A DNA stretch of 64,000 nt from Flavobacteriaceae bacterium (GCA_027490305.1 JAIXYI010000071.1:1-64000); one strand, 5' to 3'; shown: positions 52,463-61,412, counted from the stretch's first letter. Notes: generated from the letters alone by a model not told the origin. Program-made: numbers and translations.

Positions 52463-53422
52463 TTAAAGGGAGAAGTTCAGATTGACACTTATCCGGTATT
52501 TCGCATCAACATTTCCGCCCGTAAGGTTTTGCGAAATCGGCAGCAAGACCGTTGTGCCCATCGACCAACGCTTCCAACCCGCTTCGAAGGCGGCCTTGCC
52601 AAAGAAGACGTCGCCTGAGGTGTTCGCTACCCGCTGGTTGTGTTGGTAGTTGCTGTCATACTTTTCGCCGGCAAAACCCAATTGCGGCGAGAGTGTCCAA
52701 CTCCCTGATTCACGCAAAGAAAATACGGTACCGGCATAGTTCAACTGATTGCCAAAACGATAGCTATTCGCGTTTTCCGTTTTCACGATATAGTTCACCA
52801 TGGCGTTTACGCCCCATTTTCGGTAGGTAATCAGGTATTCCGCGGCGAGTGGTACGTCCCAACTTCCGGTACCCAATTGGAATCCGGGGTTGATGCTGCC
52901 ATTGTTGTCGGATGCATACGTTCCCAACGGCATCTTGACGCCTGCACCCAAACGGAGCTCCTGGGGCAGCCGGGCCAGCGTATCGTGTAGGGTTGAATAG
53001 ACCGGATAGAGCGCCAATACCGTAACATCGCCAAAGCCTTCAATCGATTGACTGCCGGTTTCTGTGGCCCGCGTGTTGTGGTGATAGGGCGCCATTACGG
53101 TGACATTCAGCTTTTTCCCCACGGGGATTCTACCCCACAACTGAATCGTGTGGAACGTTTCGGTTCGCCAGGGTGAGTTGGCGTAGAGTCCGTCGGTCGT
53201 TTCATAACGCTGGTACATATAGCGAACCCCTACAAATCGGCTGTTGAGCATCGAGGCAAACCCCATACTGCCGCCGCTGGCCGAGCAACCACAGGCATCA
53301 CACGGCATTCGGGAGATTGCCAGTTCACTGGGAGGCGGGCCAAAGTTTCGGGTTACCAAGCTGTCATTAACCGCTCCCAGCGCCCAAAACGGCATCATTA
53401 TTAGTATCAGAAGTCGTTTCAT
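52463..53422 (-). CDS. Outer-membrane barrel protein of the MbnP/MbnH operon
   Basis: A 319-residue protein with a signal peptide (ends WALG), a Cys-rich plug-like segment CDACGCSASGGSMGF near residue 41, and alternating strands to a terminal Leu (VNLNFSL). Its ATG overlaps the MbnH-like stop by one base. In position and Cys motif it fits a metal-related outer-membrane channel; this is inference. Confidence 0.78.
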   Translation of the reverse strand: MKRLLILIMMPFWALGAVNDSLVTRNFGPPPSELAISRMPCDACGCSASGGSMGFASMLNSRFVGVRYMYQRYETTDGLYANSPWRTETFHTIQLWGRIPVGKKLNVTVMAPYHHNTRATETGSQSIEGFGDVTVLALYPVYSTLHDTLARLPQELRLGAGVKMPLGTYASDNNGSINPGFQLGTGSWDVPLAAEYLITYRKWGVNAMVNYIVKTENANSYRFGNQLNYAGTVFSLRESGSWTLSPQLGFAGEKYDSNYQHNQRVANTSGDVFFGKAAFEAGWKRWSMGTTVLLPISQNLTGGNVDAKYRISVNLNFSL

Positions 53423-54471
53423 CAGTATTCAGAATAAAGAGGGTTGTTGAGAAAATGGGTGTCTGTAAGCGTTTGGAGAAACGCGATTAGATTCGCCTTT
53501 TCGGTCGTACTCAGTCGGATGCCGGGCGTATCACCCGCCAACAACGGATCGAGTGTGGGCGAATCGACCACGCCCGAATTATAGTGCTCCAATACGGCCT
53601 CAAGCGAATAGAACCGACCATCGTGCATATACGGCGCCGTCACGGCTACGTTTCGCAGGCTCGGCACCTTAAAGCGATAGCGATCGGCAGGATTTTCGGT
53701 CACGCGGTAGCGCCCGACATCGTTCAACTGCGGGTTGACGGGCAGCCCGTTGTTCCGGAAGCTGTTGTCGGTTTGCAGGTCGGTCGCGTGGCACGAAGCG
53801 CACTTTGCCTGAAAGGTGGCATAACCTGCCAGTTCCTGTTCCGTAAGTTCGCCGCCTGTTTCATTACGACGGTATTTATCGAAATGGGAATCGGTGCTTC
53901 GGAGCATCACCATAAACTGTCCCAATGCTTTCAGCATGTGTTCAGAGTCAATGGCTTCACCCGGGAATGCCTTCGCAAACAATCGCTTGTAGTCGCCGTC
54001 ACGGTTCATCATAGCCACAATTTCCGTCAGGTCCCCCGCCATTTCCACGTCACTCAGTAGCGGAATGAGCGGCTGGGTGTCGAGGTGTGACGCGGCCCCA
54101 TCCCACATAAAGGCGCTTTGCCACGCGAAATTCTGCAGGGGAGGTGCGTTACGCGTACCCACCGCATTGTTAACCCCATGACTCAAACTATGACCATGGT
54201 GGGTAAAGGCGTTCGCCTGCATGTGGCAAAACGCACACGATACGACGCCATCGGCTGCCAGACGTCCGTCATAAAACAGCTTTTTCCCCAATTCAAAACC
54301 GGCCTCGGTGGGCGGATTGACAGTAAAGTCGTATACCGGTTGGGGAAAGTTCGACGGATTCGTGACAGTAAGCGGAACCGGTTCGTAGCCCCCGTCGTCC
54401 GAACACGAAACGAGGAAAACGGAGGCTACCAAGCCGGCTGTCCACAGCAGTGACTTAGTCGTTGTGGACAT
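53422..54471 (-). CDS. MbnH/CcpA-like di-haem cytochrome c peroxidase-family lipoprotein
   Basis: A 349-residue exported protein with lipobox LVSC (Cys23) and two haem c sites, CAFCH and CASCH, the layout of bacterial di-haem peroxidases and MauG-type enzymes. Beside an MbnP gene it most resembles MbnH, which oxidises a tryptophan of MbnP to kynurenine to form a copper site. It overlaps mbnP by 17 bases. Confidence 0.9.
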   Translation of the reverse strand: MSTTTKSLLWTAGLVASVFLVSCSDDGGYEPVPLTVTNPSNFPQPVYDFTVNPPTEAGFELGKKLFYDGRLAADGVVSCAFCHMQANAFTHHGHSLSHGVNNAVGTRNAPPLQNFAWQSAFMWDGAASHLDTQPLIPLLSDVEMAGDLTEIVAMMNRDGDYKRLFAKAFPGEAIDSEHMLKALGQFMVMLRSTDSHFDKYRRNETGGELTEQELAGYATFQAKCASCHATDLQTDNSFRNNGLPVNPQLNDVGRYRVTENPADRYRFKVPSLRNVAVTAPYMHDGRFYSLEAVLEHYNSGVVDSPTLDPLLAGDTPGIRLSTTEKANLIAFLQTLTDTHFLNNPLYSEY

Positions 54472-55252
54472 GGTTGACTGTGAACATTCCCTGCAGGTTG
54501 GCTGTTATTTGCGGCAAAGCCTCGCCTCCCATGATCATCGCACCCATACCGCCCATATTGTTGGCAGTCAACGAAATTTTGTTGGTGCCATCGATGATTT
54601 TCGCCACATCCGCAAAGATGTGTACCTGTGGGGTAATGTTGGTGCGCACAAGTGCGTCGTTGGTCATCGGAAGCGTAATCTCGGCATAATTGTAGGAAGC
54701 CCCTGTTTTTCCGGTATGTACCATGAACATAGTGTCGCTTGAAACGGTAGGGGATGTAAACATTCCTTCGAACATCACAAATTTGTAACCGGCACTCCAA
54801 GACCACATCATGTCTTCGCTGTCTGCCCACGCCAGGAAATTACCTTGTCCGTCAGCACCAAGGTTGAATTGTGCTTCATCCACTCCGATCCCAAAGGAAA
54901 TGGATTCGTAATCACCAGCCGGAATACCCGAAAGTTCGAGTTCGTGAGTGGTTTCATCCGTCTCGTCTACAATAAAGTAACTTTCGGCTTTTGGATACGT
55001 GAAAACAGTACCGTCTTTGCGGGTCAGTTTGATATTACTGACAATATACTTCACCTGCGAAATCTTCAGGTTCTCGTTCTGCGACGTCGAATAAGACGCG
55101 GTATTCAGGATTAAGTCGTTTGCGCCGAATACATTGTCAAACTCTACTATAAGATTACCGGTGCCGGATGGTGTGTTGTTATCGTCGTCTGAACAGGATA
55201 TGACAGTTGTGCCCATGGCGATACACGCCATGAAAAGGATGATTTTTTTCAT
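54455..55252 (-). CDS. MbnP-family copper-binding lipoprotein
   Basis: A 265-residue lipoprotein (VISC, Cys20) with the MbnP body: LIVEFDNVFGANDLIL, LKISQVKYIVSNIKL, SFGIGVDEAQFN and the Trp-rich MMWSWSAGYKFVMFEG, followed by a Met/Gly-rich NNMGGMGAMIMGG and a C-terminal VNHVHND. In characterised pairs the partner MbnH oxidises a Trp here to create a Cu(I) site. The Met cluster and His tail are further possible copper ligands. Confidence 0.88.
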   Translation of the reverse strand: MKKIILFMACIAMGTTVISCSDDDNNTPSGTGNLIVEFDNVFGANDLILNTASYSTSQNENLKISQVKYIVSNIKLTRKDGTVFTYPKAESYFIVDETDETTHELELSGIPAGDYESISFGIGVDEAQFNLGADGQGNFLAWADSEDMMWSWSAGYKFVMFEGMFTSPTVSSDTMFMVHTGKTGASYNYAEITLPMTNDALVRTNITPQVHIFADVAKIIDGTNKISLTANNMGGMGAMIMGGEALPQITANLQGMFTVNHVHND

Positions 55253-55325
55253 GATTGCTTTTAAAAAATTAAATAAAAAATAGGGGAACGCTGCGCGGGC
55301 AGCGATCCAAAAAAAAGAAAAGCAA

Positions 55326-55700
55326 TCAGAAACAGGGTGGTTTCAGTATATCCTCGCCTGCTGGCTGCAACAAACGGGGTGTTCCGTGTATAGCAATCAG
55401 GCTCGTATCAGAAATAGAATAGGATAGGGCGGTAGCAGATTGTGTCAACAAAAACAGCCAGTCAGGCTCGAAAGTGCCCCCTTTTTTGTCATTCGGCTTA
55501 TGGCTGTCGCTTTTGTCGGCCTCACTGGCTTTAGCAAGCTCTTTCATGAGGTGACACTTACCGTTACAGTGCATCTCAGGTCGGGCTTTATTCTCGCACA
55601 GTACCTTTGAGATATAGTCGTATTGCAACACGTATTCCAGCACCGGGAAGGCCGGTTTGGCCAGTAGGCAGAAGACGGTTAAGGCAATTATTAGGCGCAT
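55326..55700 (-). CDS. Small Cys-rich exported protein at head of copper operon
   Basis: A 124-residue protein with an N-terminal membrane/signal helix and a conserved-looking motif YISKVLCENKARPEMHCNGKCHLMKEL, with Cys-x8-Cys-x3-Cys-type spacing and His/Met residues suited to metal binding. It lies 73 bases upstream of mbnP. The function is unknown; a metal-delivery role is inference. Confidence 0.7.
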   Translation of the reverse strand: MRLIIALTVFCLLAKPAFPVLEYVLQYDYISKVLCENKARPEMHCNGKCHLMKELAKASEADKSDSHKPNDKKGGTFEPDWLFLLTQSATALSYSISDTSLIAIHGTPRLLQPAGEDILKPPCF

Positions 55701-55716
55701 AAAATCGTTGCTCGCG

Positions 55717-55724
55717 CAAAGGTA
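55717..55724 (-). promoter_or_regulatory. Candidate -7 element of the copper operon
   Basis: Minus-strand TACCTTTG fits TAnnTTTG, 16 bases upstream of the first start codon. The -33 element is not convincing. Confidence 0.45.
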
Positions 55725-55760
55725 CGGCGCATGGGCCGGAAGAAAAACTGACGTTGGTTA

Positions 55761-56558
55761 CTATTTCGCCGTTCCTTCGTGTTTGGTCTTGTTTTTTTTC
55801 ATTCGCATGTTCAGCATCTCTACAAGTAGGGAGAATGCGATGGCAAAATACAGGTACCCTTTCGGAATCGACGTCACTTCAGTATCGAATAGATGGAAAT
55901 CGGCATAGTGTGCGGCCTCTACAATCAACATAAAACCGATCAATACCAGAAAGGAAAGTGCCAGGATCTGGATCGTAGGATGCTTGTTCACAAAGGTTCC
56001 CACCGGAACGGCAAATTGCATCATGACAATCACCGCTATCACAACGGCCAGGACCATAATAGGAAGCGCTCCCTCAATGCCGCTGGTCATGCCGACGGCT
56101 GTCAGGATACTATCGAAGGAAAACACGATGTCAATCAGAATAATCTGGAAGATGACGTTGCCAAAGCTATGCGCAGCAGAACGTTTGAGATCTTTTTCTT
56201 CCTGGCCTTTTTCTTCGACCTTTTCGTGTATCTCCTTTGTACTTTTATAAAGCAGAAATAGTCCGCCGAGTAGCAGAATGAGACTTTGGCCCGTAAGACC
56301 GCCTGACATCCAGCCGAAGTCAAAGGTGATCCACGGCTTTTTCATGGCGATGAGGAGGGAAATGCCGAAAAGCAGCGCAATCCGCATGAACATGGCCAGA
56401 AACATACCGATTTTAGTGGCCTTTTTGCGTTCGGCCGCGGGTAGCTTTCCAGTGGTAATGGAAATAAAGATGATGTTGTCGATGCCTAAGACAATCTCAA
56501 GAAAAGTGAGAGTAAATAAGGCGATCCAGGCGTTGGGATTGAGGAAAACGTCGAACAT
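55761..56558 (-). CDS. TerC-family integral membrane protein
   Basis: A 265-residue protein with seven or more helices and the TerC motifs LEIVLGIDNIIFI and DIVFSFDSILTAVGM, each with acidic residues inside helices. Members export manganese or are tied to tellurite resistance. It is separate from the copper operon by about 60 bases. Confidence 0.92.
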   Translation of the reverse strand: MFDVFLNPNAWIALFTLTFLEIVLGIDNIIFISITTGKLPAAERKKATKIGMFLAMFMRIALLFGISLLIAMKKPWITFDFGWMSGGLTGQSLILLLGGLFLLYKSTKEIHEKVEEKGQEEKDLKRSAAHSFGNVIFQIILIDIVFSFDSILTAVGMTSGIEGALPIMVLAVVIAVIVMMQFAVPVGTFVNKHPTIQILALSFLVLIGFMLIVEAAHYADFHLFDTEVTSIPKGYLYFAIAFSLLVEMLNMRMKKNKTKHEGTAK

Positions 56559-56566
56559 GAGTGGCT

Positions 56567-56959
56567 TTATGGAATTCGGTAGGCGGTGCCGATACGGGTT
56601 TCTTTGTCCCCTACGATACCGTATTCAAAGGTATAGGAATTTTTCGAGGTCGTCAAGATTTTCATCCGAATCGGACGTTTTGGCAACACCGATTTGGGTT
56701 GCTGTTCTTGCAGGATGAACTCGCAGTCATTTACCCAACGCACGCTCGCCGTGTCGGTTTTCCCTTCAAAGGTTTCATACTGAAAGTTTTCCGTTCGGTC
56801 GAGTACGGTGGTTTTCTTCACGCCGTCTACGTCGAGCTCGAAACGGAAGCGCCCGGTATGATAGGCCTTGCAATCGGCTTCAGGTTGGGGCATACAGCCT
56901 GCCAACGTCGCACTTGCGGCCATCAGGAAACAAAGGAAGTAAAGAAGGGAGCGGTGCAT
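56567..56959 (-). CDS. Small lipoprotein
   Basis: A 130-residue protein with lipobox LAGC (Cys22), followed by a beta-rich body (RFRFELDVDGVKKTTVLDR, ASVRWVNDCEFILQ). Two further cysteines (CKAY, NDCEF) could form a disulfide. The family is undefined; such proteins in Flavobacteria are often mislabelled as topoisomerase. It follows DUF1572 with a one-base overlap (TAATG). Confidence 0.75.
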   Translation of the reverse strand: MHRSLLYFLCFLMAASATLAGCMPQPEADCKAYHTGRFRFELDVDGVKKTTVLDRTENFQYETFEGKTDTASVRWVNDCEFILQEQQPKSVLPKRPIRMKILTTSKNSYTFEYGIVGDKETRIGTAYRIP

Positions 56960-57534
56960 TAGCTTAGTTTTTCGAGTTCGTCGTCGGTGAAATTCCGGAT
57001 GGTTCGCTCCTTTGAGAACTTACCCGCGTTGTAATCTATCGATTTGTTTTTTGGGATTGACAGGCTGTCCCACCCGCTGCGCTTGATCATTTTGGCGAAG
57101 AACACCATCTGGCCGATGTGATACGGATAGTGCGCCAGTTGCCGGTTGATCGCTTCCACTACGGTATGGCCTTCGTTTCGGATGTAGATGACGGTGTCAA
57201 GGTCGGTATCCGTCAGCGGGTCGATGGCCGCAAACAAGCACGACCAACCTTTTTCCCAGTCCTGCCAGAGGGCCTCGACCGATTCATAGGCATCAACGAA
57301 CTCGGCGTCGCGGTTCCGCCATTCCTTTTCGCCGTCGGACGTAAGGAAGTCGGTCCAGCGCGACACCATATTGCCCGCCACGTGTTGAACGATCACGGCG
57401 ATGCTGTTGGTGTCGTCATTCGGCGTGTAGAACAATTGTTCGGGTTCTAGTTGGCGCATGGCTTTTTCGCCTAGCGTTTTGTAATACAGAAACTGCTTGC
57501 GCGCACTGTCGAGATAGGCGTTTCCTGCGTTCAT
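56959..57534 (-). CDS. DUF1572 (DinB-like) protein
   Basis: A 191-residue four-helix-bundle protein of the DinB/YfiT superfamily: NSIAVIVQHVAGNMVSRW and LAHYPYHIGQMVFFAKMI give the three-His metal site. Such proteins may be thiol-dependent S-transferases. It is in a tight four-gene chain (DUF6095, pentapeptide, DUF1572, lipoprotein). Confidence 0.85.
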   Translation of the reverse strand: MNAGNAYLDSARKQFLYYKTLGEKAMRQLEPEQLFYTPNDDTNSIAVIVQHVAGNMVSRWTDFLTSDGEKEWRNRDAEFVDAYESVEALWQDWEKGWSCLFAAIDPLTDTDLDTVIYIRNEGHTVVEAINRQLAHYPYHIGQMVFFAKMIKRSGWDSLSIPKNKSIDYNAGKFSKERTIRNFTDDELEKLS

Positions 57535-58103
57535 TTGATGATGATTTGGTATTTTTCAAGAAGGCCTTCGAGTCCGTCTACGCGGAATTTAGCCTTTTTC
57601 AACGAGTTAAAGTCCGGGTCAATCCGATAGTAAAGCGCTTCGGTAAAGTCGGCACCGTCGAGTTTGGTATCGTCAAAAACCGCGTCGGACAGGTCGCAAT
57701 TAGGGAAAGCAGCCAACGACAGATCGGTTTTCGAAAAGTTGACGCCTTTGAGTGAACTGTCGCGGAAAACGGTTTTGGTCATTTTCTTTCCTGAAAACCA
57801 GGAATAATCGAGCGTGCAGCCGGTAAACCCGACTTCAAACAGAAAATCGGCGCACGCATCGAACCGGATACCGAGCAACTTACACGCCACAAAATCGGCT
57901 TTTTTCAGTGCCGTCGCGGGCAATTGCGCCATCGACAGGTTGCAGTCGTGAAAAGTGCAGTCGATGAAACTGCAATCCCGGAAAGTGGTTTGGGAAAAGT
58001 CGCAATTGCGAAACGTGCAACCATCAAATTCGCGGTTTTGAATGGTCGTACCGATCAGGTTTACCCGGATGAACTCGCGGTCGATATACAGCAACTCTTC
58101 CAT
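57531..58103 (-). CDS. Pentapeptide-repeat protein
   Basis: A 190-residue protein made mainly of A(D/N)LxF-type pentapeptides (FDGCTFRNCDFSQTTFRDCSF), predicted to fold as a right-handed quadrilateral beta-helix. Unlike ordinary gut-type repeats it contains many Cys and Asp at position i-2. Length and composition resemble Qnr/MfpA DNA-mimic proteins, but a topoisomerase-protecting role is not shown. Overlaps DUF1572 by 4 bases. Confidence 0.85.
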   Translation of the reverse strand: MEELLYIDREFIRVNLIGTTIQNREFDGCTFRNCDFSQTTFRDCSFIDCTFHDCNLSMAQLPATALKKADFVACKLLGIRFDACADFLFEVGFTGCTLDYSWFSGKKMTKTVFRDSSLKGVNFSKTDLSLAAFPNCDLSDAVFDDTKLDGADFTEALYYRIDPDFNSLKKAKFRVDGLEGLLEKYQIIIK

Positions 58104-58321
58104 TAGTTTCCAAAAAGACTTTTAACGACCGTCATAATACCCTTGAACATGAGGAACATCGCTGCCAGGCACATTATCACACCCACCGCTAAAGCCAGGT
58201 AGTGCCATGCAGTATGCTGGTTCATGAACGCGTTGTAAATGACCGACGGACCGATAAAGGTCAACGGGAGGGAAAACGCAAGGTACTTAATTCCTTTATT
58301 AAGAAGAAGGCGGTTGGACAC
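58103..58321 (-). CDS. DUF6095 small membrane protein
   Basis: A 72-residue protein with two transmembrane helices (KYLAFSLPLTFIGPSVIYNAF and WHYLALAVGVIMCLAAMFLMF). It is a Flavobacteriia-specific family of unknown function. First gene of the four-gene chain. Confidence 0.8.
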   Translation of the reverse strand: MSNRLLLNKGIKYLAFSLPLTFIGPSVIYNAFMNQHTAWHYLALAVGVIMCLAAMFLMFKGIMTVVKSLFGN

Positions 58322-58325
58322 GGGG

Positions 58326-58560
58326 TGAGGGGTTGAGGGTTGAGAGTTCAGGGTTGATGGTTAAAGGTTGATGGTTTGTAGTTCACGGTTGAGCGTTCAG
58401 GGTTGAAAGTTCAGGGTTGAGGGTTGATGGTTTACAGTTTATAGTTCAGGGTTCTCAGTTCTGGGTAGGCGGTTCATTTTTAGTCGATTTCTTCTCCATC
58501 GTTCATTCTATCATTCTCCACTCTCCATCCTTCATCGTTCATTGTTCATTGTTCTCCACG
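58326..58560. repeat. Degenerate 7-base word arrays overlapping the murQ stop
   Basis: From 58326 to about 58455, GTTGAGG/GTTCAGG/GTTGATG words repeat about 15 times. From about 58503 to 58556 a second array of TTCATT-type words reaches into the last codons of murQ (Asn-Asn-Glu-Arg-stop). Confidence 0.75.
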
Positions 58561-59362
58561 CTTCCACCGCTTTCCGCACGCTGCCATTCACGTGCAGCAA
58601 ACGACCTGCTTCTTCATAGCTGACAGGTATCTCGCCCATAATCATGCGGGTGCCGCGGTCGACCAGTTTATCGTTGCTGAGTTGCATATCGACCATCTTG
58701 TTTCCCTTTACGCGGCCAAGGCGGATCATGGTGGCGGTCGAAATCATGTTTAATACCAGTTTTTGGGCGGTGCCGGCTTTCATGCGGGAACTGCCGGTTA
58801 CAAACTCCGGACCAACGACTACGACAATAGGAGACTGTGCCGTGAGCGCCAACGGACTCCCTTCGTTACACGTGATACACCCGGTCAGGATGCCGCGCGC
58901 GTTGCAGGCTTCGAGTCCACCGATGACGTACGGCGTGGTGCCGGATGCCGCGATGCCAATGACCACGTCGTGTGCGCCGATTCCCGCCGATTCGAGGTCA
59001 CGCCAGGCCTGTTCGCGGTCGTCTTCCGCGTTTTCTACGGCACGTCGAATGGCGGTGTCGCCCCCGGCGATGATGCCGTTGACCAGGTCATGTGGCACGC
59101 CAAAGGTGGGCGGACATTCAGAAGCATCGACGATACCCAGGCGACCGGATGTGCCCGCTCCGATGTAGAAAAGCCGTCCGCCTTTCTGGAGTTGCGATAC
59201 GATGGTTTCGACCAGTGTGCCAATCTGGGGTAGTGCTTTCTGCACGGCATGTGGAACGGTCTGGTCTTCACGGTTGATGCCGTCGAGCAGTTCGGCCACC
59301 GACAGGGTTTCGAGGTGGTCGTAATGGGAAGGTTGTTCGGTGGTTTTGACGAAATCGGCCAT
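58532..59362 (-). CDS. murQ: N-acetylmuramic acid 6-phosphate etherase
   Basis: Lyase that removes lactate from MurNAc-6-phosphate in cell-wall recycling. SIS domain with GGRLFYIGAGTSGRLG, DASECPPTFG, and IAASGTTPYVIGGL. Start at 59362 (MADFVKTTEQPSHYD) gives about 276 residues, near the usual 300. The 3' end, encoding the last four residues and stop, consists of intergenic repeat words, so the C terminus seems to have been rebuilt by repeat invasion. Confidence 0.93.
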   Translation of the reverse strand: MADFVKTTEQPSHYDHLETLSVAELLDGINREDQTVPHAVQKALPQIGTLVETIVSQLQKGGRLFYIGAGTSGRLGIVDASECPPTFGVPHDLVNGIIAGGDTAIRRAVENAEDDREQAWRDLESAGIGAHDVVIGIAASGTTPYVIGGLEACNARGILTGCITCNEGSPLALTAQSPIVVVVGPEFVTGSSRMKAGTAQKLVLNMISTATMIRLGRVKGNKMVDMQLSNDKLVDRGTRMIMGEIPVSYEEAGRLLHVNGSVRKAVEAWRTMNNER

Positions 59363-59631
59363 ATACAAAGCGTTCTTACAAAGGTAATCGGAAATGCCCG
59401 TGCGACAAACTACATCGGTTGATATTCCGCCATACGTCAAGGAAGAAGTTGCCCGCGTTAGGGATGGGCGCGACAGCCTTTTTGCCACCTGTCGTGGATC
59501 GAAAGACGGAAGCGGGTAGGTGTGTGGCCAGGCGAGACGAACTGAGGCAAAAAGCTATAGCAGACAGCCCGGCCGCGCGATGGAACGTGATGCCGTAGAT
59601 GATTAGTGAAGCGCGGCAACGCCCAAAATCT

Positions 59632-60309
59632 CTAAAGGAAAGCAGCCAGGCCGATGCCGAGTAGGATCATGCCGGTTTTGGCGAGGTTGAATTTGTGGTT
59701 TTCGCTGGCCTCGAAGATGATGGTCGACGAGATGTGGAACAGCACGCCGATGACGAGTGCCATGAGTGGGCGGTGGAGGTCGCCGAGCCCATCAGGCAAT
59801 TGGGTGGCGATGAACGTGCCTAGCGGCGTCATGGCTGCAAAGGTGAGCATGAATAGGAAAATGGCGGGTTTGGCCAGATGCGAATTCAGGAAGAATCCAG
59901 TCAGGATCAGCGCAATTGGCAGGTGGTGCACGGCGATGCCGATGGCCATCTGGTTGTCGTTGACGGCGAGTCCTTCGAGGAAGGCATGCAGACACAGGCT
60001 GGCGAAAAGCGCCCAAGGAATGTGCGCCATCCGACCGTGTCCGTGGGTATGACCGTGTTCAGCACCCTGAGAGAAGAACTCGAGGACAATCTGAAGCAGG
60101 ATACCACCCATGATGCAGAGTCCGGGAATGAGGTAATTAGTTGCACCGACATATACTTCGGGAACTAAATGTAACACCGTAACAGACAACAAAAAAGAAC
60201 CACTGAATGCAAGTAGTAGTTTGAGTCCGATCCGGTGCTCGGGGCGAAAGAACAACATGCCCGTATATCCGAGAATAACAGCCAGAAAGGGCAGGAGGTA
60301 GCGGATCAT
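59632..60309 (-). CDS. ZIP-family metal transporter
   Basis: A 225-residue permease with about eight helices, the His-rich loop EHGHTHGHGR, and the paired metal-site helices LCLHAFLEGLAV and VHHLPIALILTGF. It probably takes up Zn2+ or Fe2+. It overlaps the methyltransferase gene by 4 bases. Confidence 0.9.
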   Translation of the reverse strand: MIRYLLPFLAVILGYTGMLFFRPEHRIGLKLLLAFSGSFLLSVTVLHLVPEVYVGATNYLIPGLCIMGGILLQIVLEFFSQGAEHGHTHGHGRMAHIPWALFASLCLHAFLEGLAVNDNQMAIGIAVHHLPIALILTGFFLNSHLAKPAIFLFMLTFAAMTPLGTFIATQLPDGLGDLHRPLMALVIGVLFHISSTIIFEASENHKFNLAKTGMILLGIGLAAFL

Positions 60310-61037
60310 TTGAAGACTAAGATGAGGCGTGGACTTTCGGACTTATGATATTTGCGAAGTTTGTAATCGCCGAAGACGTCGAGCAGGTAACTGCCAGTTT
60401 CTTCGATCATGGCTTCGAAATCGGCGAGGGTAAACGCGCGCACTTTTTCCGTGAAGGAGTACGACTGGTTGTCGGCCGTGAAGTCGATGTGTTTCAGGAT
60501 ATAGCGCCCGTCAAATGCTTTCCGGATATGGAAATCGATGCCGTCGATGGTTTTGGTCTCTTCGGGCACGAGGTGCGGCAATACGGCTTCGACGTTCATG
60601 AAATCGATGACTGCCAACCCCGATTCGGTGAGGTTTTGCTGGATAGCGCGGAGCGTGCGCAGGTTGTCGTTATCATCGTCAAAATACCCAAAGCTGGTGA
60701 ACAGGTTGAACACGGCATCAAATTGCCCCGGAAAGGGTTCGCGCATGTCGTGCCGCTCGAACCGCAGGGTATCGTTCGCCGACCGGCGGGCCTCCGCAAT
60801 GTTATTGGCCGAAAGGTCGACGCCGGTAACGTCATAGCCTAACTGATTGAGGTAGATGGAGTGGCGTCCTTTTCCGCAGGCCAGATCAAGCACGCGCGAG
60901 CCGGGTTCGAGGTTCAGGTATTGGGTAATGGTATCGATAAAAAGTTGCGCCTCGGTATAATCCCGGTTTTTATAAAGGATGTGGTAATACGGAGTATCGA
61001 ACCAAGAGGCGAACCAATTTTCTGTTGTTTCTGGCAT
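60306..61037 (-). CDS. Class I SAM-dependent methyltransferase
   Basis: A 243-residue Rossmann methyltransferase: motif I VLDLACGKGRHSIYL, acidic end of beta-2 VTGVDLS, and a post-motif FTSFGYF. The substrate is unknown. A TACCTTCG box 8 bases before the start codon suggests a very short leader. Confidence 0.88.
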   Translation of the reverse strand: MPETTENWFASWFDTPYYHILYKNRDYTEAQLFIDTITQYLNLEPGSRVLDLACGKGRHSIYLNQLGYDVTGVDLSANNIAEARRSANDTLRFERHDMREPFPGQFDAVFNLFTSFGYFDDDNDNLRTLRAIQQNLTESGLAVIDFMNVEAVLPHLVPEETKTIDGIDFHIRKAFDGRYILKHIDFTADNQSYSFTEKVRAFTLADFEAMIEETGSYLLDVFGDYKLRKYHKSESPRLILVFK

Positions 61038-61093
61038 AGTGCGAAGGTACTAAAAAACGGCGAAGGCGCCACGGGTTCGGCTGCGGCTTCCCG

Positions 61094-61383
61094 TCTTCGC
61101 GCCTTCGCGGCAAAAAAAGTCAACGTGTTCCACTTCCAGTACCTAAACCGCTCCGTCTACATTCCAAGTTCAAATGTTATTCTTCGCGCCTTCGTGGCAA
61201 AAAAACGTCAACGTGTTCCACTTCCAGCACCTAAACCGCTCCGTCTACATTCCAAGTTCACACGTTATTCTTCGTGCCTTCGCGCCTTCGCGGCAAGAAA
61301 CCTTCACTACGCCATTGCTAAAAGGTCAGATTGGTACTTTCAAACAATACGCTATTCTTCGTGTCTTCGCGCCTTCGCGGCAC
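61094..61383. repeat. Tandem array with constant 87-88-bp spacing
   Basis: A motif of about 25 bases (TTCGCGCCTTCGCGGCA followed by A-rich bases) recurs starting at 61094, 61181, 61269 and 61356, that is every 87-88 bp. The intervening 60-odd bases are nearly identical between the first two units (containing ACGTGTTCCACTTCCAG) but unrelated in the third. No gene lies here. Confidence 0.85.
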
Positions 61384-61412
61384 AAAAAAAAATCCCGCCA
61401 AACGACGGGATC
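61384..61412 (-). terminator. Terminator of rplS
   Basis: ATCCCG (61392-61397) with CGGGAT (61406-61411); on the minus strand the stem is followed by nine T. Confidence 0.88.

Noticed and set aside
61094-61383. Regularly spaced motif considered as a CRISPR array
   Set aside because: The first two intervening bodies are nearly identical to each other, the unit is 87-88 bp, and no cas gene is present.
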